Shown here in pieces: positions 56,119-64,000 of a stretch of 64,000 bases of DNA. This DNA comes from Owenia fusiformis (taxonomy: Eukaryota > Annelida > Polychaeta > Sabellida > Oweniidae): contig CAIIXF020000003.1 in NCBI GenBank assembly GCA_903813345.2, forward strand, positions 7,711,815 through 7,775,814, given 5' to 3'. The stretch's first letter is position 1; the number at the start of each line of letters is the position of its first letter. The notes under the pieces are model-generated. The model saw nothing but the letters and a program-made list of their open reading frames with translations, searched no databases and had not been told where the DNA came from. A program made the position numbers and the translations under genes.

Positions 56119-59100
56119 GTAAGTTAAAGACAGGAATGTATTTATCGAAAAAAAGAAAACATTATACAGGAAATAACCACAATCTAAGATTGCACTGTTC
56201 ATTTTTTGCTACACCATTTTTTCTTTTGGATTTAAAAGTAGCACTGTTCAAAGTTTACAAGGTTGAGTTTAGGGGTAAGTTTTTCTTAGTGGCGTTTTAT
56301 TCTGGTGGCTGTTCATTATTAAAGCATGTTACGTTTAAAAGGTACTCTCTTGGAGAGGGCCCATGGTCTTAAAAGATCAAAATAGATTATTTTAGATATT
56401 TTAAATACATTTTTCTGTTGCATAATTTGCACTTTGGTACTGCGGGTGGGTTAGGTAATTGGACTAGAAGGATAGGTGAGCAAAATAATATAGGCTACTG
56501 CAAGATTAACATCAAGATTTATTATGGATGGACATTTTAGAACTATTTTTGGAACTGGTATTCTCCACAAACAGATTTGCATGTTCGTATTGTCCACGAA
56601 ACATTAAAAGTCAAACTGTATTATACATTTTCATCAAGTGAAATACTTTTGTGCCTCATGTAACATGAGAGGTCACAGAGATCGAGATGAACATTTACAC
56701 CTCAAGAAAGCATCCAACTGTGCTGGTAGGCCATTTGGAATTTTGTATTTTAAAATTTTAAACTCTTTGGCCAACGCAAGGGTAACGCTATGTATCGTGA
56801 TCAAATAAAGGATCTCGAAGCTGAATTTAATTATATGAAGACCCTAAACAAAGCTCAGCAGAAGGAGCTTAAAGCTCTCAGGAAAGATATTAATGCTATA
56901 CAGAAGGATATACCCTATAAGGGTTATGTACTGGGAGGTTTTGGATATAGGGTATAACCTGAGAGATATAGGGGTTATGCACTGGGAGGTTTTGGATACA
57001 TGATATACAATATATCTTCCCGAGGGACCGAAGGGACCGAGGGAAGATGTATTGTATATCCCAAGGGATATTCCATGTATCCAAACCGACCGTGCATAAC
57101 TGGTGTATCTCATACTTGAGTGGGTTTAGGGTAGATATAACCTTTCCACCTTTTTCAGATGACAAGATATTTATATTGAACATTTTCGTAATATTCTTTT
57201 TGTTCAATACAATGAAATTGTAACATTTAAACTTAAAACATTTTAATTTCAAAATTAAAAAATTAAAACTTTTGATATTTAAACTTTTTTAAACTTTTGA
57301 AAAATTCCCGGGAGCGGGATGGATATATTATATCTGCCCGCATTTGGCCTGGAGCGGGACATATACAATATATCCTGCCCGCTCCTCAGATACGATATAT
57401 ATTCCCGGGTGATATCTACCCCAAACCCACTCAAGTATGAGATACACAAGGGTTATGTACTGGGAGGTTTTGGATAAACACTGTATCCAAAACCGACCGT
57501 ACATGACTGGTGTATCTCATACTTGAGTGGGTTTGGGATTCCACCTTTTTCAAATGACAAGATAGGCCTATACTGTAAAAGCACAATTTATATTTAACAT
57601 TTTTGGAATATTCTTTCAGTTCAATACAATAGAATTGTAACATTTAAACTTTTTGAAAAATTTTAAACTTCTGAAATTTAAATTTTTAAATTTTTTTAAC
57701 TTTTTTAAACTTTTGAAAAAATTCCTGGGAGCGGGATGGATATATTATATCTGCCCGCATTTGGCCTAGAGCGGGACATATACAACATATCCTGCCCGCT
57801 CCTTAGATATGATATATATTCCCGGGTGATATCTACCCCAAACCCACTCAAGTATGAAATACACATGAATATGCAAATAATGTAATTGTGCAGAATCAAG
57901 AATCAGCAAATTTGAAAGCTGAACTTATTGAAGCACAACTGAGAGTCAGTGTGTTGACCTCAAAGTCAAATGAATATACTGCCGATCTTGAGCTAAAGTT
58001 CAGGGCAAAGAGCTGGACAAATCAGAGCGAAGAGCTGGACATATTCAATACTTTCATCAAGAATAAACGAGAGAAACGTGATGGTCTCGTAAACTCCCGT
58101 TCAACAGAATCGTCTATTGTTTTGAGGGACTACCTAGGAAACAGAATCATGCACAACTCCCGAAATAGAATCCATATCCCACACTCCACGTTGATGTCTG
58201 AGAACCTACTGTGTGCATCATCTGACTACTGAATTATAATAAACATTTTGTCATTTTAATTCGCCGGATTTTATTATTTTGATCACATGATGTCTTTCAT
58301 CAATTTCGGGATTATGCCCTATTATGGTGTTAATTGATCATCAGCAACGTAGCTGCTATTTGTAGTGTTTATGTAATGTTTTACCTTTTGATGGGAAGGA
58401 AGATCTTCATTTTTATATAGTTGAATTACATATTATTTTAAAATTTGCCCCTCTTCACTTCCATGATATTTGCATTTTATATTTTTATTTTCATTGATTG
58501 ATTCTCATACATTTCATCAATCTCTATTTGCTTCCTTATTTATATTAACAGGTCACTTTAACTCACTTGCATCAATTAGTTCTATATTGCGGGAAATGCT
58601 TTCCTGGCCTGTCTACCCGATCAAGTTCACACAAATGATAAATTCATTTCTTTGCTTCAACTATAAAGTATTTAATTTAGTATCTTAGGCATGTAAAACG
58701 CTTGGTTATTGAAGAAATATAAGCATGCTGCTTGAATTTTAAGGTCACTTCCGGTTTAATCTGATAGTCTAGATGTAAAACTATATCAAAACGAAATCAT
58801 AAGTGTTTGTTCACGAAGATTCAGATGGAGGAAAGGCAGTGTCGTTAAGAAGGGAAGTAACGTGGAAAAGTTATTGTTTCAGAAATGAGAAAAGTGAGTA
58901 GTATGAGAGAACGGCTTTTAAATCTTTGTGTAATAAATAATTATGATTCCGTTTCGATGCATGTTTACATTTAGACATCCGGAAACAACATTTAGCAACA
59001 TTTCGGGCGATAATGAAAATATACTTCAATTGATTATATTTCGACAATTATCAAGCGTTTTATATGTCTAAGGTAAGATTTAACACTTTGATGTTGGAGC

Positions 59101-62071
59101 CAAATAATAAATCGATAATTTGTGTGACTTTGGTTGGTATGGTTACCCAGACAGGCAGACAGACCAGGAAAGCGTTTCCCGCATTTTGTTAGCTATTATA
59201 TCTACGACCGTGTATGCTGAGAAAATGATAAAAAAATAAATATCCAAATAAGAACAAGGAACATCGAAGAACAGCATACAACGGTCGGATTTATATGACT
59301 AATGTGTAGGTCACATGCATTCACTCACTCATGAGTTTGGGTGTTGACCCAGTAGTTTACTAGCAGTTGTTGCAGAGATACATGCATGTGATACAGTACA
59401 TAATTTTATGATTGGATTTTGAAATAGACTTATTTTATCATATTTTTTATTGGAGTGTGAGTTATTTTTATTTTCTGCCCACGGGCCTACCAATGGCGAC
59501 GTTACAAAGAAATACGTAAAATTGACAGCCTTTTCCAGTTTATCAACCCACCAGCAAGTTGAATGCAAGACAAGATTGCGGATAGGAAGAAAGGGAGATG
59601 GGGGTTGGGACGCGTGTAATGATGAGCCATTCAAACTAAGGAAACCATGTCTCGTTTATTCTATTGGGTAGGTACTAGGCAACTGGATTATCCAATTCCA
59701 TAGTGTGTAATGCTCGTTAATCTTTTAAATTGGATGCATTATCTAGTATCATCTCCATCAGTTCGTTTTCAGAATTAACTAGAAAAACAGCAACTTCACG
59801 GAGTAGCAAATCCAACCGAACAAAACATATTTTGATTATGAGTGGCAATTTTGAAAATTCCTTCTTGGGCAGAGTTTGTTTGTCCCTAGGCATCAACATA
59901 TACCATGTAAACCATATCCGTCAATTAGCATTTGAGTTATCAAAGATTACATTACTTTTTTTTATGAAAAATGGCAGCCATTTTGAAATTCAGCCACCAT
60001 TTTGAAATCTTTCTTGAAGAGAGCTACTGTGTCCCTAGGCAACAGCATATACAATTTGAACCAAATCCGTTCACTGCTATTTGAGTTACGAAAATGGCGG
60101 CCATTTCAAAAGTCAGTCTTGAACATTCTTTGTCAAACAGAGGTACTGTGTTTCTAGGCTCCAGATCCGTTTACTGGTATCTGTTTATCAAATATTACGC
60201 TTTTTATGAAAAATGGCGGCCATTTTGAAACTCAGCCGTCATCTTGTAAATTATTTTTTGAACAAATCGACTTTGTCCCTTAGCATCATCGTATAAAATT
60301 TGAATCAAATCCGTTAACTGGCATTTGAGTTATCAAAGATTACATTTTTACGAAAAATGGTCGCCATTTTGATATTTAGCAGCCATTTTGAAAATGTTTT
60401 CGTCAGCATAGCTCATTTGTCCTTAAGCATCAGCATATAAAATTTGAACCAAATCCGTTAAGCAAGAAAATTGTGGGATAACAATGATCGTGGACCAATG
60501 AAACTTGGTAGAATGAAGTACCAGATATATTTTTTGGATGACTGAGTTATTAACATTTGTTTGGGATACCTTTTGTGGCTCACCCTGTATGATCTCCATC
60601 AATTTTATTTTCAGAATTAACAACGATTGGAGTTTTGATGACGCTGTTGTACAGCTGGCTGGTTGCGAGGTCCATGCATTTGACCCAACGTAGGTAACTA
60701 GACATAAATAGAATGTTGAAATTCTTGTATGGGAACACATACAAAAATGTTATCAGTGTTGCCAAATGAGGTTCAGGGTATACGATGCTAAAACTCCCAC
60801 TCAAAGAACTTATACTCGTAATAAATATAAATAAACAAGAAATATATCTCAAAATTGACCAATATTTAAGATTTCCCCAGATTTACAACTACCATTTTGT
60901 AATTAATGTTTACTTCTAAATGATGTTTACATCTAGTATGAACACAACCGATCACAAGAGAGGGGAATCCATATACTTTCACAATATAGGAGTAGGGGCA
61001 GAAGACACAGTGAATGACCTTGGCTGGAAGATGAGGCGTGTTTCAACAATCATGAAGGATCTGGGACATGACGAGAATGTAAGATATACATGTACTTTCC
61101 TTAAAAGATTCTGCAGCCGGAAAACTCATTTTATATTTCCGATTTCAACAAAATTATATTTGTGTTGATTTCAAACATATATCCTAACAGAATGTCATTG
61201 CTCAAAATACGGGTAATTCTTTAACTTTACTTTACATTTTATGTTTTGTAACGTTTTTTATTGTATAAGCAAGGAGGGTTGGAAGCCAGAGTTCCAACTC
61301 GATACTCTTTAATCTCCAAATAATGCGATATTGCCGATCATGCCTGTATATTTCTCCGGCTGCAGGGAGAATTAACGATATTCTCCAACAAAGTTGGCGT
61401 CATTATTGTCGATATTTACCTAGCTATAAGTTCACAATCAGCATACGAAATATTCAAACTGATGACCATTAATTAAGCCACTAATGATCTTGATCATTTC
61501 TTGTGTGTTTTAATTTTTTTGTTTGGTAATGATACCAAACCTTGCGATTCGAATTTTGAAGGGAGAAATACGACTCCGGGACTGACGCTAGCTTTGTTAG
61601 GGAGTATCGATGTTGCATTCTGGCTGCAAATCCTCCTTGTTGTATAGCACACAACTCATTATTTTACCCATTATGCAATAAAGCACATGCTTTAAGCCGG
61701 AAGTGAATTTATATTTTCAGAGGATAATAGACTTTTTCAAAATGGACATAGAGTACTCAGAATGGAATGTGTTTCCTGGCATGATCGAGGATGGAATTCT
61801 GGGAAAAATCAAACAATTAGTTTTTGAATACCATACACACATGCGAAAACATACTGGCGATACCATAGCAAGCTCTCACAATAAAGAACCAACAAAACAA
61901 CAATATTTAGCAATGTGGAAGACTTTAGAGCAATTAGAGAAAGCAGGTCTGAGGAGGTTTTTTCATAACACTAACTGGGGAGGAAAGTACAAATCAAAGT
62001 ATACAAAGAAAAAAAGATCACCTTATCATGAAGTATATTATCTAAATGTTAACTATTTAAACATACCTTAA
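56012..62071 (+). CDS. METTL24-like: METTL24-like methyltransferase gene, 3' five exons
   Basis: Exons 56,012-56,118, 59,539-59,667, 60,615-60,689, 60,937-61,078 and 61,721-62,071 join in phase to 267 residues plus TAA. Visible blocks: VECKTRLRIGRKGDGGWDAC; CLVYSIGINNDWSFDDAVV followed by CEVHAFDPT (SAM-binding core); FHNIGVGAEDTVNDLGWKMR; DFFKMDIEYSEWNVFPGMI; and C-terminal RRFFHNTNW plus HEVYYLNVNYL. This succession is that of METTL24 and related probable methyltransferases. The substrate is unknown, and the family often has an N-terminal membrane anchor, which is not seen here because 5' exons are missing. Introns are full of repeats. The first listed exon is less certain than the other four. 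Confidence 0.85.
56580..56735 (+). pseudogene. Possible zinc-finger-like coding fragment in METTL24-like intron
   Basis: Two frames read FACSYCPRNIKSQT and HFHQVKYFCASCNMRGH followed by RDRDEHLHLKKASNC. The CxxC...H spacing is zinc-finger-like. A frameshift separates the halves. I do not recognise the family. It may belong with the coiled-coil exons downstream. Confidence 0.3.
56781..56912 (+). CDS. Possible coiled-coil exon, unknown gene
   Basis: Open frame MYRDQIKDLEAEFNYMKTL and KAQQKELKALRKDINAIQKD with clear heptad spacing. It is interrupted downstream by a repeat starting near 56,915, which blurs the 3' boundary. Its acceptor (ccaacgcaag) is weak. It could be an alternative 3' part of the METTL24-like transcript or an independent relic. 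Confidence 0.35.
56913..57890. mobile_element. Nested inverted and direct repeats (CCCACTCAAGTATGAGATACAC family)
   Basis: GTATCTCATACTTGAGTGGG and its inverse CCCACTCAAGTATGAGATAC recur at 57,104, 57,422, 57,511 and 57,840. GGGAGCGGGATGGATATATT recurs at 57,310 and 57,728. 'GGGTTATGTACTGGGAGG' recurs at 56,921 and 57,449. At least two related fold-back copies are arranged head to tail. Confidence 0.75.
57894..58232 (+). CDS. Possible terminal exon, coiled-coil protein of unknown function
   Basis: Acceptor gtaattgtgcag, then 112 codons to TGA: ESANLKAELIEAQLRVSVL and NQSEELDIFNTFIKNKREK look helical or coiled-coil. AATAAA starts six bases after the stop. The unit looks like the 3' end of a gene with a very short UTR lying inside the METTL24-like intron. 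Confidence 0.4.
   Translation, partial: NQESANLKAELIEAQLRVSVLTSKSNEYTADLELKFRAKSWTNQSEELDIFNTFIKNKREKRDGLVNSRSTESSIVLRDYLGNRIMHNSRNRIHIPHSTLMSENLLCASSDY
58238..58243 (+). promoter_or_regulatory. Polyadenylation signal candidate
   Basis: AATAAA directly after the TGA of the coiled-coil frame, followed by a T-rich stretch. Confidence 0.4.
58244..59538 (+). other. Rest of METTL24-like intron A, no gene seen
   Basis: AT-rich. It contains a 'gcgggaaatgctttcctggcctgtctaccc' block at 58,588 that is inverted at 59,149-59,183, suggesting a fold-back of about 600 bp. Confidence 0.45.
59539..59667 (+). CDS. METTL24-like exon B
   Basis: Acceptor gccttttccag, donor GTAGGT. Reads STHQQVECKTRLRIGRKGDG, then GWDACNDEPFKLRKPCLVYS and IG. 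GDGGWDxC and PCLVYSxG are the family's diagnostic blocks. Phase 2 at both ends. Confidence 0.9.
59790..60470. repeat. Diverged 120-150-bp tandem repeat rich in AAAATGGCGGCCATTTTGAAA
   Basis: About five units, marked by TGTCCCTAGGCA-like sequence at 59,881, 60,030, 60,148, 60,274 and 60,417. Each is followed by 'aaccaaatccgt', a 'tttgagttat' and ATGGC(G/A)GCCATTTTGAAA. It starts with AGTAGCAAATCCAACCGAAC, like the element at 37,311. Confidence 0.75.
60615..60689 (+). CDS. METTL24-like exon C (SAM-binding core)
   Basis: Acceptor tattttcag, donor GTAGGT. With exon B it spells GINNDWSFDDAVVQLAGCEV and HAFDPT. The acidic residue of HAFDPT is the expected SAM-ribose contact. 75 bp, phase 2 at both ends. 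Confidence 0.9.
60937..61078 (+). CDS. METTL24-like exon D
   Basis: Acceptor gtttacatctag, donor GTAAGA. Reads NTTDHKRGESIYFHNIGVGA, then EDTVNDLGWKMRRVSTIMKD. Ends in phase 0. Confidence 0.9.
61721..62071 (+). CDS. METTL24-like last exon
   Basis: Acceptor tttatattttcag. Reads IIDFFKMDIEYSEWNVFPGM, QLVFEYHTHMRKH, WKTLEQLEKAGLRRFFHNT and YHEVYYLNVNYLNIP, then TAA. Family members usually have KxDIExxEW here; this protein has KMDIEYSEW. Confidence 0.92.
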   Translation, partial: RIIDFFKMDIEYSEWNVFPGMIEDGILGKIKQLVFEYHTHMRKHTGDTIASSHNKEPTKQQYLAMWKTLEQLEKAGLRRFFHNTNWGGKYKSKYTKKKRSPYHEVYYLNVNYLNIP

Positions 62072-62536
62072 ATTTCTTTTTCATTTATATAGTACATTGT
62101 AGATCTATTTATTCTGGTCAATATGTAAAAGACATGTATTTTGACATATTTTCTGAGGTTTAGTAGAGACGATGGTGGACCCCAAAATTGACCTCTGTAT
62201 CTACTTATAATCCCCAAAATCAAAATATATTCTCAAATGAAAAAATGGGAAATTAAATGGCATATTTAGGAATATGAAATTGATATATAGCAAATGACAA
62301 CCAAATTAAAGAAACAACATTCGGGAAACAATTACGTGATCAAAGTTTAAAAATTACACAGCTCAAGAGAAATGTATGATACAAAAATGTCGTGATAAAC
62401 GATGTATGTGAACATTGTAAGTAAAGTTTTTGGACAGTAGAATATGAGATGAATGTACATAGATGTAGGATAAGGTCTGTTTACTTATATATGCGTTCTT
62501 TTGCTTATATAATACCTGTCAAGTAAAAAAAATAAA
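62072..62536 (+). other. Probable METTL24-like 3' UTR
   Basis: AT-rich with no ORF. The first canonical AATAAA is at 62,531-62,536 (in a run aaaaaaaataaaaat). An ATTAAA at about 62,250 is an alternative. Confidence 0.4.
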
Positions 62537-63459
62537 AATCCGTTCCGACATTTTATTACCGAAACGAACCGTTTCTGTAACCAGAGTAATCGAGTGGATC
62601 ACCAGTGACATTGAGCCAACCTCCATATTCACCAGCAGATTGAGCGCCTTGCGACTTTTATCTGTTTTCCAAGGTGAAAGACCACGTCCGAGGTATCCGA
62701 TATGAAACTTTCAATGTTCTCAGAACAAAAGTCTTGCTATAACATAATAGTACTCGAATCGTTTTGAGAATATTTTTAAACCGCCACTGAATGACGTCAA
62801 TTGTCTGTCGATTTGACTAATCAATGTCTTCTCAATGGAAATTTACATTATAGACATACTGTATGTCTTCTCTAAACCCCGGGGTTTTCTCCCCTCTTAC
62901 TCCCGCCTATATGACGAGTATTGTACTGGGTAAATCTATATGACAAAATAAGATAAATGTTGTTTCAAATACTTGGTTTAGTTTTATAGGTGAATTATTT
63001 GATGAATAGAACATCCATTTATTTTCGTGATATCATCTTAATCCACTCATTGATACCAATATATGCACTCATTTGCTATGCTCTCATGGATAAAAATGAT
63101 ATCACTTCAAAATCAGAATATCCTATATAATAGGTGGGTTAACTGCATTTAGGGGGTCTGAACTTTTATCCAAAGACATAAGCCAGATGGCGCTTTATAT
63201 TGGAAATATTCGCATTTTTCAAAATGGCCGCTGAAAATACAACAGAGACAATGCTTCTATGCGACCTATAATAACACGATTGATGCCTAAATCTACATTT
63301 TTGTGGGTGTAGAATTTATTACCATTCACTTAGGGTTTGAGTCTTGAAAATTAAGAACTTCCACTTTATATTCAAAATATATGTCTCTTTCAAAATGGCT
63401 GCCAGAAATGTTACAAAGATGATATCTCCGCTTCTAGATCAGGTTACTAGTCTTTATTA
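62537..63459. other. No gene recognised
   Basis: Contains ATGACGTCAATT near 62,796 and several 'caaaatggc(c/t)gcc' blocks (63,219; 63,391). No supported ORF. Confidence 0.4.
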
Positions 63460-63535
63460 TCCCAGTAAACAAAGTTTGGTAGGGATATAGTGAAGCCCTC
63501 CGTCCTTCAATCAGTCCATCTGGACACTATGTAAA
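63460..63535 (-). mobile_element. Fragment of the CCCAACGAAC/CGGA element, inverted
   Basis: 'ATTATCCCAGTAAACAAAG', then 'TAGGGATATAGTGAAGCCCTCC' and 'GTCC' repeats reverse-complement the right end of the element at 38,080-38,124. Confidence 0.6.
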
Positions 63536-63805
63536 ATCCCATGATTAATATGTATGATAACATCTTATATTAATGTTTAATCTGTTGTTTAATCCAGTAT
63601 CACAGAAAATATCATTCAAAATTAAAACATCTGATACGGAAAGAAAATAATATAGAGTCTGATACTAAATTTTATCACATGATTAGGAGTGACTACGCAT
63701 TTTGATTGGTCAATTGTGATGATGTATATTCCGTATCACATGACACATGACTAATTTTCATGTGATACGGTGAGCTGTATCCCTACGGAGTCAATAGCAA
63801 CGATG

Positions 63806-63900
63806 TGACGTCACACTGATTATATCACTTCAAGCTAAGGAAAACAATATGACGTCATACTATTTCACAAAAAAAGTACGAATACAACGGTATGACGTCA
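63806..63900. promoter_or_regulatory. Three perfect TGACGTCA (CRE-like) palindromes
   Basis: TGACGTCA at 63,806-63,813, 63,850-63,857 and 63,893-63,900, the latter two within TATGACGTCATA. Spacing is 43-44 bp. Such sites bind CREB/ATF-type bZIP proteins. Whether they act here or are part of a repeat is not shown. Confidence 0.45.
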
Positions 63901-64000
63901 TATTGTTTCAAAGCGAAATCAAAAATTATAATAGTTACCAAGAGTACAGAGTACTGAAAATAATCGAAACTGACCAAATCAAAATGCCTCAAAATTCCTA

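Noticed and set aside
57705-58232. Coiled-coil frame as part of the METTL24-like protein upstream of the catalytic exons
   Set aside because: The frame ends in TGA followed by AATAAA, and exon A joins exon B (59,539) in phase without it, so it cannot precede the catalytic exons in one protein.

Overview
The window is AT-rich animal DNA with spliced genes (GT..AG introns), long introns and very dense repeats. A type III classical cadherin (primitive classic cadherin region, EGF and LamG modules) points to a non-vertebrate bilaterian, probably a marine invertebrate. The sequence does not fix the phylum. All calls were made by reading; no database search was run.

Layout. (1) 1-14,204, + strand: the last 22 exons of a neural-cadherin-like gene. 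The joined reading frame stays open through all 21 introns and ends at a TAG, giving 1,436 visible residues. One intron holds a 1.09 kb fold-back element made of two inverted mariner 3' ends. (2) 14,205-17,560: probable long 3' UTR with two G-run/C-run inverted pairs. (3) 18,004-21,062: a 3 kb imperfect palindrome whose arms each hold a copy of the same decayed transposon-associated ORF. It abuts a roughly 6.4 kb satellite of 74-bp units (21,096-27,537). (4) 27.6-44 kb: almost only mobile and tandem repeats. These are a tRNA-type SINE, a broken APE-type LINE on the minus strand inside a TIR element and itself broken by fold-backs, a second copy of that TIR element, 162-bp and 188-bp tandem arrays, and a pogo-like MITE. 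(5) 44.2-50.8 kb, minus strand: scattered, frameshifted exons resembling the Mutator-like transposase domain family, split by a young non-autonomous LTR element (two 673-bp LTRs, TTAT target duplication). (6) 54.1-62.1 kb, + strand: the last five exons of a METTL24-like methyltransferase gene, with phase-matched splice sites. An unidentified zinc-finger-like and coiled-coil coding relic lies in its largest visible intron. (7) 62.1-64 kb: probable 3' UTR and repeat fragments, ending in three perfect TGACGTCA palindromes within 95 bp.

Two ordinary host genes therefore flank about 40 kb of transposon and satellite DNA. The cadherin would act in cell adhesion through beta-catenin and p120. The methyltransferase-like protein is probably a SAM-dependent enzyme of unknown substrate. 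Nothing shows a functional link between them. The most unusual structures are the palindrome/satellite pair and the several independent fold-back elements.
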